DNA of 64,000 nucleotides from Neorhodopirellula pilleata (GTDB lineage Bacteria; Planctomycetota; Planctomycetia; Pirellulales; Pirellulaceae), in NCBI RefSeq assembly GCF_007859915.1, contig NZ_SJPM01000001.1, positions 237,502-301,501 on the forward strand, in the 5' to 3' direction. Numbering within the stretch: position 1 is the first letter of the stretch; the number at the start of each line of letters is the position of its first letter. A program made the translations under genes and the position numbers. Below the pieces are notes generated by a model. It did not search any database and was not told where the DNA came from. It worked only from the letters and a program-made list of their open reading frames with translations. Below are positions 34,530 through 49,500 of this stretch, one piece after another.

Positions 34530-37500
34530 CTATCCCATGGATGCGAAAATCTCATCAATCGCGGAGGTTCCCTCGTCGGATTCTGCTGATTGTGCGTCTT
34601 GACGGTCCTGAACAAGCGAATCGACGATCGCATCAATCTGCATCGACACCGGCGAATCGAAGACACTCGTCTTGCTTGCCGGAACCGCCATCACGGGCTC
34701 GGGGACGATCACCGATCGTTCCGACGCAGACGCGACATTGCGGGTGGGGTCGAAGATGATCGTCGACGGTGACGCCATGACGCCATTGCCGACGGATTGA
34801 TAGACCGACGCCACGATGGATTCACTGGTATCCAACGGCTCTCCGGCCGCCATCGGTTCACCGGCGGGATTCGTCGGATCGACGCCCGGGGACGTCGTCG
34901 TGTTGAGGTAGTTGATTACCCGCAACGCGTCGATCGCGTTGATCGTTCCGTTGCCGTCGACATCGGGGAACGGCGGTAAAACCAAGCCGACAGGAATATT
35001 GGTCAGATCGATCGATCCGCCGTTCGCGTTGAGCATGTTGATGATCAACAACGCATCCAACGGCGTGACCGCTCCGCTATCATTGACGTCCTCATTCTGC
35101 CGTGAACTTTGGAACGGGTTGTTGGTGATGGTGTACTGGTAGTCTTCGACTTCGCCCGCACTTGCCATCCCGTCAGGACCCAAGTTTGCCTCGTAGCTCA
35201 ACCGGAAACGACCTTGAACATCGCCGAGGCTCGCGGTCGAAGGCACATCGATCACGATCGTGTTGATCGACGAATCACTGACGACCCGCAAACCGGATCC
35301 GAATGATCCGAAGCGGGTCACTTCGTTCGCACCAAAGGAACCGTCTCCGTTCCAATCGAACCAAGCGTCAAAGTAGAACGGTTGCGAAGCCGATACATGA
35401 TTGTTGGTACCCGCGATCCGGTTGATGTCGACTTGGAACTGAGTTCCGAAACCCGGACGCAAGGTTCCCAATTGAATCACACCGTCATCGTTGTCGGCAT
35501 CATCGTTGACGCCGTTGACGTCGGCCGTAACGCCAGTACCCAAATACAAGTCGTCAACAATTTGGTGACGTGGGCCACCGTCTTGCAACGTGGTGTTGTA
35601 AGGATCAAACGCATCGCCGTAATCGAACAAATCACCGACTAGAATCTCGACCCGCGATCCGACACGATCACTACCCGGTTGCAGACGATTGCCTGCTTTA
35701 TCCGCGATGAAGTTAGTCACCACGGCATCACCCTGCGGCGTGGTCGCCGTTCGCAACAGAACCCGATCGTCGATAAGCGTCGCGTCGATACCCGCAGCGA
35801 TGGCGGCATCGGCAAACGCCGCAGCGACGACATTGGCGTCGTCGTTGTAACGAATGACCACAGGCGTCGACGGACCATCGCCCGGAGAACCGATCTGGGT
35901 CAAGATCGTACCAGCCGTGTTGAGCTGGATGTCGTCTTCGTTTCCAAGAGTCACTCGTCCGTTACCTGCGTTGGCGGCTGCCAGCGATGGGAAGACGAGA
36001 TTGACTGCTTGAGCGATCGCATCGGCAAGTTGATCCGGTGTGGTATTTCCGAAACCGCCGCCCGGCAGGCTGATCAGTCGAGCATCCAAATTCAATGGTA
36101 TCGAATCGAAGTCGAGTTCGAACGTGACGGGCGTGCCCAAGCCACGGCCGATCGTAAACGATTGTCCGTCTTGGACGGCCGGCGAGAGTTCCCCGTCGAT
36201 CACCGGGATTTGCAAACCAAATCCAGGTGCGACACCGATGGCGCTGTTGCCCGTTACGAGCACCGCGCCGGTCGGCGATGTCACCGAAATCGGCCCGTTG
36301 TTACCACGAATTCGGAAGACACCGGACGCACCGAAGGCAGCCACATCTAAGTTGTTAGCTTGAATTCCAGCCAACAACGCTTGCACCAATTCACGCGGCG
36401 AAGACTCCGGTAAGATATTCAATATCACACCGTTGATGTCTGGACCAAATACCGTCGTCACGCCGTCGCTGTCAAATTCAAACAAGATCTCTTCATTACC
36501 GTCAAAGACAGTGATCTGTTGCCCGTCATAATTCGTCAAGCGTTCTCCGTTGGGGCCCAGAGTCGTTTCCACCAACAATTGAACATCCAGTTCTTGATTG
36601 ACTTGACGGAAGATGCTGTCGGGTTCGAACGAAACAAACGCATCCGACGGACTGGTGCTCGCGCCGAGCAACTGCATTCGACCAGGTTGGCCGGCAGCGG
36701 GTTCATCGAAGTGAATCGCTTCGATATCGAGAACGCCCAGTGCGGCGATACGGTTGATCTCGCGTGCTAGCAAGCGAGTGATCAATTGCGGCGTTGCTGT
36801 TGATGGTAGTTGGACCGCATAGTTACCAGAGAACGGCAGTTGTTCATTGGCGTCAATGACGGTCGTCAAATCGGTGACGAACTCGAACGTGACCTCAGGG
36901 TTCACGCCATCGAAAATGGTAATGGTCTGTCCGTTGAGAACGGAGACCTGTTGCCCGGTGAGCAAATCGGTTTGAGTCAGAGCATCTCGCAGAACCGTCA
37001 ACTGAATCCCGAGTTCCGTCTCCAAAATCTGATCATCGACGAAGTTCTTTTGCCCATCACCGTAACTGGTTCCCGGTCGACCTTGGAGAACCGCAGTGTA
37101 TCCATCCACGCTCGGGCTTTGACCTCCGAGGAACTCGATCGTGTAAACCGAATCGGTCGTCCAAATTCCCGCAATCGGCGTCAAACGAATCAAGTTGTCG
37201 GCGGGTTCATAAGCGAAACGATAGTCTCGACCCTCTTGGAGGACCTCGATCTTGGCTCCGACGCCACTTCCGATGATTCGTGTCAACACCAAGTTTTCGC
37301 TCGTCACGGTGGAATCGTTGATCCCCACCCCGGTTCCAGGATCGGCCGGACGGATCCCGTCGATCAATTGAATTTCAAATGGTTCCGCGATCGCACCCAC
37401 GGTGATCGATCGACCGAAGCCGTCTTGATCATTGTCGAAGATCAAGTCCTGAGCCCGTGGCGAGACGAGCACGAACCTGGGGCCCGTCTGGTCTGCTCGC

Positions 37501-40500
37501 TCTTCCGCACCGCGGTCGACGAACGCGGTCCCTCCGGATCCGAATCGAGAGTCAAACGTTGGGTCGTCGAGGCGAGTTTGACCGTTTTGATCCAAGCGTG
37601 GAGCAAGAATCGGGCTGTCAAGAAGTCCGAGCGATTGACGTAGGTCCGATAGCGATCCTCGTTCTTCGATGGAAGTTCGGCCACTATCGATAATGGGCGT
37701 TCGCGACTGAGGAGTGAACACCAAATTGACCGGATCGACAAATACTTGATCCTGATCGTCCAGGAAATCGGCGCGGACGCCAAACCCATTCACTCCGTTG
37801 ATCAGAGAAGGCTGCAGGTTTCGATAGAACGTCGTTGATCCGATCACCGTTTGAACGCTACTGAAATCGACAAGGCCCGATCCGATCGGCGGAACCGGCG
37901 GGATGGCGATACCCGTTTCAAAATTACTGATCACATTGTTGAGCAACGTCGGTGCCGCGTTGTCTTCAACACGAATCCCTATCTGACCTGGCGTGAATGC
38001 GTCTCGCAGAATGGTTGAAAGGGCACCGATGGCATCAATATCCGCCCCGCCGGGACCGAAGTTGAAAGAACCGGCAGGCGACAAATCGGTCAACCGGACG
38101 TAAGAGAAACGATCGTTTAAGCCGAAACCGAAAGCGTCCAAATCGATGGTGTTGTCCAGACCAAAGATCTCGCCGACTTGGAAAAACGTGACGTTGTCAC
38201 GACTGACTTCGACACGCACTCGTTCGGGGATACCCGACTCGAAGATGATCAAGTCGGCAATGCCGTCGCCCACGCCGATCAACGAAGACGGATTGGACGA
38301 ACTGCCAGTCAACAAGTTGTCGTTGAATACGAACGTGGCCGATCCGCCCGAACCGAGCGAAAGTGTAAACAGTCCGTTATCCGGATCCGTCGCCGCAATG
38401 CCATGACAATCCGGTGACCCTAACGCAGCTTCGAGATCACGGAATGAAGTCTCCGCATCGTCTCCGAAGGAAACCGATTCGACCACCACACTATCGGCGA
38501 ATGAAACACTTCCCATCGGGAAGAAGGTCGCCCCGAAAACTTGCGAGCCAAGGCTCTGCGTTTGAGTGACGGTACCACCGATCAGGGTGTTGTTAATCAG
38601 GCGATCGAAGCCAACAGGATTGTTGGTGGCCGATCCTCCATTTTCCAATCCAACGATGTCGATGCCGACCTCTTGATTGAACGCAAACGTATTGTTTCTC
38701 ACCACAACGCCGGGCAGGAAATTCTCGGTGTTCAATTCCGCAAAGTTGCGTGGGTACGCCAAGATGTTCGGGGTCGCGTCGCCGACGTCTTGAGAAATGA
38801 CATTGCCTGCGGCATTGCGAACGATCTGCACGCCGCTGTTTTCGCTGTAAATGATCCGGCTGCTCTCGATCATGATCACGCCTTGCTCGTCACGATCGCG
38901 ATTGGAGTCGCCTCGCAATCCACCGTCGGAGGTCGATTCAAACGCCGTGGCACCCGTGCCACTGGTTCGGAAACTGTCCGCACCGATCAGGATGAGATTG
39001 CGATCAGGTACATCGATTGGAGTGTTAACGCGAGTCAGGTTCGAACGCGTGGCGATAATACCTAAGATCGGGCGAACGTCGGGTGCATTGATGCGAGCGA
39101 TTAAGAGATCGGCAACTTGTTCTGCGGTCGCTTCGGCGGGCAAACGAACTGCAATCCGATTCGCATTGCTAACAATCCCGTTACTCGTTCCGTCGCCGTT
39201 CTCGATGTCAAACTCGAATGTCAAACGCTGGTTCTGGCCGGCAAGAATGAACGTCGAACCATCCACGATCTCGGACGCCGAACGTGCCGTCAAAGAAACG
39301 CCTTCATCGGTAAGACGATCATTCGTATCGAAAGTACGGAAACGGGCATCCAAATTGAGCGAATTGTTCAAAAGGACGGCGCCGGATGCGACGTATTCCG
39401 ACGCGTCTCGGATCTCTAACTGATACGAGCCTGTATCGGTCAATCGGCGGGTTTCATCCGGCGAGGTCAGTGCGGTATCGCCGAAATCGACAAACGCGGC
39501 ATTGGGATCGATCGGATCGGAACCGGTTACCAATTCGCCACGTTCGGCGAACCCGATGATGATATCGTCGATGTAAGCGCCTTCGGTCGCATTGTCGGCG
39601 GCACCACCTCGGAAATCGCCGCCAAACTGATCACCAAAACGCTCTGACGTGGAGACGAAAGGCCCTAGGGGATCGTTGGCGTTAATCAACCCGGGCAATC
39701 GCAGTGCCGATCCGGCCCGCGGTACCAACGAGATATCACCCTCATAAAAGCGATTGGCCACGGCTTGTTGAACCGCGATCGCCACTTCGGTCGCCGTCGC
39801 ATTGCGACCGACCGTTACCGGAACTCCTGCCGGCGCGGCGATGCCACGTCGATCGAGAATGCTGTTGGTCGGAACATCCAACGTCTCAACGCCGATAAAC
39901 TCGACCAAAGACTGGGTCGCTTGGATATTCAATGGCGACTCGATGGCAATGGTCAACGCATAGCCGCCGACTTGAGCCGCATCGGTGGTGCCTTCAATCC
40001 TCGGATCGTAGGTGGCGTTCTCCGGTCCACTCACGCCAATGAAATAGAGACCGTCTTGTGGTGCGGTCAAAGTAATCGTGCCACGAGCGTCGTTGGTCAC
40101 CGCGAGTGGACCGCCGGTCGGTGACACCAATTCGGCACCATCGGAATCAAAGAATCGAACCGCATTGTCGACACCAGGTTGATCGGCATTGACAGACACG
40201 ACGATCTCAGTGCCCGCAGCAACACGGACCGAAAGCAAATCCACGTCACCCCGGTCGGTCACCGAAACCGCCCCGAATGTACCGATGGTCCCGCGTCCTT
40301 CGATCACAAGGCTACCACCGGTGTAGGGCAGCGGAGTCGCTTGGAAAACCAAGTCATTTCGGTTGGTATTTCCACTCGCGTTCGGGTTGCCGAAAGGATC
40401 TACCGGATCGGAACGATCACTGAAGTTAAACTGGCTAATCCGACGGAATTCCGGTATAGCGACATTTGTGTTCGCTTCCACGGCGTCTTGCAACGCGCCG

Positions 40501-43500
40501 CCGATGTCCGCGTTGGTTAGGTCGCTACCCAGTGCGACGGGGACTTGGCTTCCGGTCGCGTTTCGATTGTTATCCAACAACGCATATTCGACTCCATCGA
40601 TCGTGACGACAAACAGCGCCGTCGGATCGGCATACAGAGTGTCAAGAACGTCGCCCGATGGGACAAGCTGCCCGTACTCGATGGTCGTTTCGGGTTCATT
40701 GAAATCCAGTTCGCCGCTGAACAAAGCGAGAATTTCGGCAACATCGTCGATGGTTAGCGTTGAAATGTCCTCCAGCGGATCTTCGTCTGGGTTAAGAAAC
40801 GCGTACCCAAGAATCAAATCAACCGGAACTCGCGGCGCCTGTAACTGCGTGTTGAACGGCAATGTCAAGCCTTGACGATCGGTATCTTCGTCAATGAAGA
40901 CGTACTCGATGCCGTTGAGGTAAACAGAAGAGAGAAGTTCTGGATTTTGGTTGTAGAAGAACTGCGGGTCGGTACCGACCGGGACAGGATTGTCCTGATA
41001 GAACAAATCGATTTCGGTTCCCGAGGGGACGACTCGCGACAAGGCAAGATCGCGATCAAACGCATCCGCAACGGCATTGGCGATATCGCCGGACGTCAAG
41101 GTCGCCAAGGGACTCGGCAAGTCGATCGAGATCGGATTGTTCAGCGTCGCTTCGGCCAAAGCGGTCCGAGTGCCGTCGTTGAGATAGTAGTCCTGGCCGT
41201 CGACACGGAACGAAGCCAACTCATTGGGGTTGGCATAAAGGTCCGCTAACGAACGTCCCGAAGGGAACACGATGGCTGGTGCCAAATCGATCGAGAACGT
41301 TTCGCCTCCGATAACGAACGTATCGTTCTCGGTCAGTTCGGCGGCCGCGACGGCGCGTATCTCGCCGGTGTTCGTGATCGTCGTTCCTGCGGTCGAGAAT
41401 TCGATTCGCAGTGCCAAGCCCGCTTGACCGGCAAAAACGCCGAGGGGAACTCGGGCTTGACGCCATGTTCCGGTATTGTCGTAGAGTTGTTGAACATCGA
41501 CGTCGATGTTGTCGGCATAGATTCCAGTAGTCGGATCATCAAATTCATCGTCGACACCGAGTTGATTCGCGGGCCCGCGGGCTTCGTTGTTGGTCGCGAC
41601 CAAGTGCTCGACGCCGTTGGCATCAATGACGTAGACTCGCAACGTGTCGCGGTCTTCCTGGAAAAGATCGTTGTCAGGGTTCGTGAATGCGCTATCGTCA
41701 TCAACACCATCGGTATTGAGGAAGTAGTTGAAGTACATCGTCGGCATGTCCGCCGGCGAATACCCGGCCAACGAAAACTCATTGGACTGCACCGTCCCAC
41801 GAGCACCGCCGGGGAAGTTGTACGTGCTCTGAACTCCCTGACCATCGAGTCTCGGATTCGTCGGCAAGCCGTTGTTGAATCCACGCACGGGAGCCTCGCC
41901 GAAGGCGTAGTTTCCATTGAACGCGCCCGTGGTGTAGTTGAACACCAACGAGTTATTACCACTGGTACCGATACCATCGGATTGTTGAGGCCGTGCACCA
42001 TGAAAGGCTTCGTTGATCCCGTGTCCAGCATCGCCGCCTCGCGCGCCCGTTACGTGCCATAGGTTATAGTCGAGCGTAGCAAAGTCGAGGCCTTGAGCAT
42101 TGAAGATGCCCGTCGGAACGGACGACTGACCGCCGGCAAAAATGTTCTGTAATTCACCAGCGGTATTGAATGCGTAAAGTCGACCGTTCGTAGCGGTCGC
42201 GAAGAGCAAGTTAGCAAAACGTCCTCCCTCAACACTGTTCGGTCCGGCACGCAGACCGGTAAATTGAATCCCCAGAAGGTCCGTTGCGGTATCGACATAG
42301 ATGCCGACATTGTTATTGCTGCCCAATGCCGCGATGCTCGATGCATCCACGCGGTACAAACCGCCGGTATTCGAAATCGCGAAGAGGCTCGTTCCGACAA
42401 TCTCAAGTCCTGTAATGAGCCCACCGTTGGGCTGCCCGCCGGCCCGCAACGCTGTGCCTTGGGAGGTCACTTGCTGAACCAACGCGGTGAACAAGACGCT
42501 GCGTCCGCGAGCGGTCGCGTTGACGTTCGCAAGACGCCCGGCGTTGTTCTCTTGAGCCACCGCCTGGACGATTCGCTGTGCGATTACATCGGCGGTATCG
42601 GTCGGGAACAATTTCACCTCCGAATTACCCGGCGTCACGGCTCCTCCACCCGAAAGTGTCAGACCGGTTACCGGTGTGAGCGTTGGCGAGATCAGTTCGA
42701 CGAGCGTCGCAGTCGGCATCGCCAACTGAGTGCCTTCAGATGAAACGGCGATTCCACGTCCCTGAATGATCGTCGCTAGCGTTTGAGCGAAGCTCGTCGC
42801 ATCGCCCGTCCGATCGATCGGAACGACAATGTTGGAGGCTGAACTAGGGGCGCTATTGGTCAGCTCGAACGTGACCGGCGGTGCCCCTGGAGGAGTCACA
42901 CGAACCAAGGTTCCATTGAGGATACTGGCTGGGTCAGTTGAAATCAGCGTGAAGCCTTGGTTGAACTCAAACGTGACCGTCGACGTCCCGTCGAATAGCG
43001 TGAACGTGTCCCCATCAAAGATTCGAGGAACGGCTTGGCCATTGAGGCCAAGCTCGGTGGCGTCACTCAGACCCAACACGTTGGCGACGTTGGTCGGATT
43101 ACCGTTGGCGTCTTGAGGCGCAGTCGTGTCGATCTGCCCGATTTCTCTTACGTCCGTTCCCGCACCAGCATTGGCCAACGTCAAATTGAAGTTGGGGCCG
43201 GTCGCCAAACCAGTTTGCTCATCAAAGGCATACAGAATGTTCGTGTTGTATTCGAGCCCCGCCGCCGACGCGCCGCCGGGACGATTGCCGACGAAGAACC
43301 CGGTTTCAATACCCAAACGCGATCGGATCGTCATCGCTTCGACCGACAATCCGACATCGCTGGCTTGGTCCAAGATCTGTTGAGCCGGAGGTGCCTCGAA
43401 GTTCTGATCATTGAACGTCGAAATCCCAGCCCCGTCACTAATCACCTGGTCGATCGCGCCGGTGACCGTATTGAGACGGACATAGCTCCAAGAATCGTCG

Positions 43501-46500
43501 GCGGCTTGGCCATCGTATTGTGTGTAAGCGAATAATTCGCCGTTGGCCGTGAAGGCCACATCTCGGACTTCTTGTCCGTCGAAATCACCTAGGTTCACGT
43601 ACTGGGTGCCGGTAAACGGATTGACCAGGAACAGGTTCGATCCTGAGTTGACGTACAAGAAAACGTCATCGAGCGAGTAATCGATAATCGAGTTCTGATC
43701 AAACAAGACCGGCGTAATCGGTCCTTGCGCGACCTGGGTGTAACTGGTCGGGATCCCGAGGTTTGTGAATCCTTCCTCGGCGATCCGGCGGGTGCTGTCA
43801 ATCGGTTCCAAACGAATCAATGGGTTGGTCGCGTTGCGGTTATTGAACTGATCCAAGACGACCGGAACTTGTCCTTGATTCGATACCGCGACGAAATAAG
43901 TACCCTCGGGCAATTCAGCCGATCCGATGAACGGGTCAGCACTGCCGAATGAGCCGCGTGACAAATCACTCGCACCGCCGGTTCCCGGCAACGATAGATC
44001 GTCGGCAATGTTCGAGTCACCCCCGATCAAAACCAACTCGCCGGCGGCATTGAACACGTGGAGAGCAAGGTCGGCACGCCCCAAACCATCGGTGTAATCT
44101 AGGTCGAATACGGTTGCCAAGTACATCGCCGCGCCATCGCGGGTCAACTGAGAATAGTTGATCTCAAACTCGTACCAATCGACGTCATCGGTCCCGTCGA
44201 TGAAACCGGATATGTTCGTTGCCAAACGATCACTTCCCAACGGACCGGCCGGATTATCCAACGCAACATCGACTCCATTGCGAGCCACCGTCAGTGAACC
44301 GTCTGGATTGATGGTCAAGTTGGCGGGAAGCGTTGCGCCATTAACAAACTGGGTGTCGTATAGTCCCAACCGTTGGGCGCCGGCAAGCGTATTGTTGCTG
44401 GTGGTGGCATCGCCGTCGCGATCGGTGTTGTTCTCATAGGCTTCGCCCGACAACGGGCTTTGCAGTGGACCGCCGACGACTTGCACACCGTTGCGGGCGT
44501 ACAAGACATCGCTGTAGCGAATCTGGGTGCCTGCAAACACGTCAGATTCTTCGATACGGATTTGCAACTGATAGGACCCTTGTGTGGCCCCGAGACGCAA
44601 ACCACCGGTCATATTGCGAAGAGTCTCTTCGTTGTCGATCACGTTGGACGTGTCACCGACGATCATGCGATTCTTGTTATCGCTGGTAAGACTCGCTTTC
44701 GATGCCGGCGTAATGGCGCTGCGAACTCGCACATGGTACACGGTCCGAACGCCTTGTACGCCCGGAAGAATGACTCTCATTCCCGCGTCACGTGAGTTGG
44801 TCGAGTACTGATCTTGGAACGGTACCAGTCCGGCACCGGCATCGAGTTGGCCGGTGGCCAATCCGAAGATCGCTCCGGAGTCGATCGCTTGCGCGCCACG
44901 TCCGGTACGTGAGTTGATCAATTGCAACAATTCGGTGCGCCGAGCGATGACGGCCGGGTCAGTATTGGCGGCATCGATCGAAAGCAGTTCTTCGATCGCA
45001 GCCGCTTCGCGGAATGCATCATCCGAGAGAACGATCGTTTGTCCGTTCGAATTGACCAGTTCAATGACCGTATCCAAACTCATGTCGGTTCGGTCGATGT
45101 CCAACCATACCTGCGTACCCGCCTCGGCGACGAACGAATAAACGTCCACGTCGGACGGACTGCTCACTTCGCCATCGACGATCAAGCCGAGTCGCCGGTT
45201 TTCGTCGCCCGATTTGCGGTCAGGTGCGATCTCACCAAGGAATTGCGAACGGCTGGCGATCGAATTGGTGTCGCTATTGCCGACGTTACTCGGTTCGTTC
45301 TCCGAGGTGATCGACGCGTTGGAATCCGAAGCCGCTTCACGAATGACGATCCCCTCCCACTCGCCCGCCAGATTCGCGTTGGCGGCCGATCGAGACGTAC
45401 GAATTCCATTGGAGTTGGTATCCACGTTCGCACGACCGTCAGGCGTGAATCCGGCACCAACCGCGTCGTCGGCTAAGGAGGTCAGCACGACCGGGAAATC
45501 CGGTTGACCGATGACCTGCAAACTGCCACCGATCCGATCGGCGATTCCGACGAATTCATTCTCAGCCGTATAGGAATTCCCACCGACCACGATCCCAGCA
45601 CTGCGGCGAAGCAGAGCATCGGGCTGGAAAGGAATTTCCACTTCCGGGAAAATGATGTCGGTATTGATTCGAATCGTATCGCCGGGTTGGTAGTCCAAAC
45701 CAGCAACATTGATGAAGAGCGAACCATTGATCAGGGTCAACAAATCCGAACTGAAGCCGGACAGTGTGGTGCCAAAGCGATCAAGGCTAAAGTTATCAAA
45801 CGCACCAAGATCGAAGGCGGGACTCAACTGAAATCCATTGAACACACCCGTTGCGAAGGTCCCCGCAACGGCTTCCGTAATGGTCAATTCGATAAAGTCA
45901 TCGCCAATGACTACGTCAAAATCGACGTCCACAGGGTCGATGAACTCCACCGTCCCCGGCGCATCGAGGGAGTCAATGAAAATAAAGCCAACGTCACCAG
46001 GAACCGGTAGACCGCCAGGAGCGACCGCACCGTTGGCGGTCGTCACAAAGAGCGTTTGCTCAGGAACATCACCGAGCGTATCGAACTTGACGACAAGCGA
46101 ACCGCGGGCGTCGGATTCCAATCGCAATCCGCCGTAGATGTGCTGGTTGGGAACGGTAATTTGATCCCGAACGATATGGACGATATCGGTGTCGTCCCAA
46201 ACGACTTCCGTCGCGACGGCACCGCCGCGTACTTCAACACCGGCTAAACCGCCAGCAATTTCGTTGCCCTGAATCAACGGGCCACTGTTTCCGCGGACGG
46301 TGAGGTTGTCGATCGGTCCGGTCGAGCGTCCCGGATCGGTAACCTCTTGCCACGTGAAGCTGTTAACATCAAAGCTCAACGTGGGGCCCTGACCATCAAC
46401 GAATGTGTTATTCAAGATCGTCGGCTGGGATCCGCGTACGAATACCGTTCCCGAGGCGTTGTTCACTCGGTTAACACGTTGTTCCCGTGGATCGTCAGGG

Positions 46501-49500
46501 TTGTTAAGGTCGTTCCCGCTATCATTGAGGAACCGACGTCCGTCGGCATTGTTTTCAAACCGCGAATTGGCAACTCGCAGCTCGCTTTGATGAGCCTCAA
46601 TGACATTGAAGCTGGCAAATCCGCCTTCGACTTGCGATGTACCACCACCACCGGCAAAGACGGTATGGTCGAAGGAACCATCGGCACCAAAGCCGAGATA
46701 GATTCCCGACCAATCGCCCGCGTTGAACGAGGTTTGCGCACCTGCGGTCGAATCCTGGAATTGACCGTTGGTATTGAACGTGCCGCCGGTTCCGAATCGG
46801 CGATCATTCAAGCTGGTGAAGACGATGCGTTCTTGCTCCGTTCCCTCGGCGAACAGACGAGCGCCAAACGTGACGTCGATTCGAGCATCATCTAGTTTGA
46901 TGATCGTGCCGGGATCAATCGTGAGGCCTGGGTCTAATCGTCCCGTGAATGCCAATGAGTTGTCACCGATCAAGTTGTCAGCGATCCGTGTCGTACCGGC
47001 CAATTGCGTGTCGATGAATGTCGTCGTCGAAGGATTCAGGCGAGCCACACGGAGGAAGTCGCCGTAAATCGGGGTGCCGTCCAAATTCGTTCCGATGACC
47101 GGAGCGCGATATAAGCGACGACCGGTGAAACCGGCTTGCGTTGAAACGGTTGGCAAATTGCCCAACGTGATCGAACCGGTCGCAGACAGGGTTACCGATC
47201 CGATGGGGAGGCTCGCGACCGTTTCAAAACCATCTGACGTGACGAACGTCATTCGATATCCGTATTGCCCTTGAGGCACGTTACCGAATCGAGTTGCCAC
47301 CGTGTTCACCCGCGGCAGCGTCGTGACATTGGCGACGCTGGGACGATCCGTCATCGCCGATGCTCCGCCCGGCGTGCCTTCGATCAACAAGTTCTCGTTC
47401 AGAATGTGAACAATATCTGTATCATCAAACCTCGCATTCACGTTGAGCGTTTCCAACGAACCGCCCGCTGGGGTTTCGATACGGATCATCATTCCGTTGT
47501 AGGTGTTGTCGATGACCGTATTACCACGAACGTGAGGTCCGACCCGAACGAAGTCGCTGGTAAAGAACTCGTTGGTTCCATCTTCGGTTTGGAAACGCGA
47601 TTCATCGAACCGGGTTTCCAAGAACGTATCGGGCGTGGCCGCAATGGCGGCGTCGGCAGATCGCATGATCGTGTTGTTGAGAATCGTCGCGCGTGTTTGC
47701 GCCAATTCGATCGGCGAGACGACGCGGGAGACGCCGTCGACCGAGACGCGTCCGCCACCGCCTTGAATGTTGGCGTACTGGATATGGTTGAGGAAGATTC
47801 CATTGTTCTCGAGATTTTCGCGGCTGTCGTCTTTAAAATCGATGTCACCACGAATGTCGATACCACCCCACGTGCCCGGGGTGCTTTGTCCGATTCCGAC
47901 CAACTCGACAGGATTATCCGGCGTACCGAGAACCTGAATCGTCGCGCCACTACGGTCCACTCCGACGGTGGTGCTACCCACGCCGATGCGGTTGCCCGAC
48001 ATTTCAAATCTCACGCCCGCATCTAGAACTAAGTTCACGCCTTTGGGGACTTCGACCGTGCGAACTTCGCCGGCCGTCAGGTTGCCGCCGCTCTGGTTGG
48101 TGCCGATGCGGTAGGTGCCCTCGCCGACCACCCGGACAACCTTCACGGGGTTGGTGCTATTGCGGCGGGTTTCTACCGATTGGAAGGCCGCGTTGAGGGT
48201 GCGATACGGCAATACAATGTTGCCGTTACCTGTGTCCGATCCGATCGTGTTGTCGACGTACAAAGTCGTATTCGGATCGTTCGGCTCGAACCAGTACTGG
48301 AACACACCGCCGGCTTGTCCGTCGGAGTCACCGTCAAGCGTTAATCCACTGCTGTCGGTGATACTATCGGCTGAGGTCGGTGTAAACGAAAGGGCCAGTT
48401 CATAATCGCCTTGGGTAACACCACCACTTCCCGTACCACTGACGATCGGATCGTACTTGTCGTTGCCGGAGGCGCTCACGCCGACGACATAACGGCCCGG
48501 CTGAACGCTCAACTCGATAAGCGAGTCGTTGCTAAAGTAATCGTCATTGGCGGCGATTTCGATCGGCTTGCCGTCTTCGATTCGGTACAAACGCAACATC
48601 GTGTCGAGTTGGCTCGACGTACCCAAACGTTCCGCAATGGTCGAGATGTTGATCGTGCCTGCGTTCGCTAGCGTGAACTCATACAGGTCAATGTCATTGC
48701 TCTCGGGGCGATAGAGGAACTGACCGTTGACAATGTCGGCCGGGCTCGGGAACAACGACTCGTTGGACGGAAGCAATCCGTCGGTGGTGGCTGGTACCAC
48801 ATCTTGCACCGGACGGAATGGATCGAGCACACCACTTGCCGATTGGGTAATCGGCTGAGGCAAGTGATCGGCATAACCGTATCCTAGTAGCTGGCCGATT
48901 CCCAAGAACGCACCACGGAAGAATTCGCCTCCGGTGAAGTCATCGGTACTCTGATCGAAATCTTGACCGTCCAAAACTAACAAACGGTTCGGGCTATCGG
49001 AGAGATCGGTCGATCCAAGAAACGTGTCGCCCTGAAGATCTAACCCGCGAGTGGCGACCGTGATACCGCCTGCTCCGCTCTGCAAACCAACGATGGTCCC
49101 GTCGTTGGCGCCTTCCAGCGATCCGACCGCGATGCTATAGACAGGGCCAGGTGCCCCCGCAAAATCGGGGCCTGAAATGGCAGCGGCTGCGTCTTGTCCG
49201 ACCTCGATGAATTGAACACCGAGGTACTCGCTGAACAACGCGGCAACCTCACGAACACGCTGACGCTGCTGTTCCGTGATTGAGCTGGTATAAACTTGGT
49301 CGAGGTCGACGGTTTGTGTGTTGAGGTCGTCCCCACGCCACTCATCGGGGAAGTTGTAGTAGATGGTTTGGATACCATCGACTTGATCACCCGCTTGATT
49401 CCAAATGCCTAGCGGCACCGCTCGTAAATCCCGAGTCGGATCATCCGGACGAATGTCGCGGACGCCTGGATAATCCGTTCCGCCAGGATACTGGAACACA

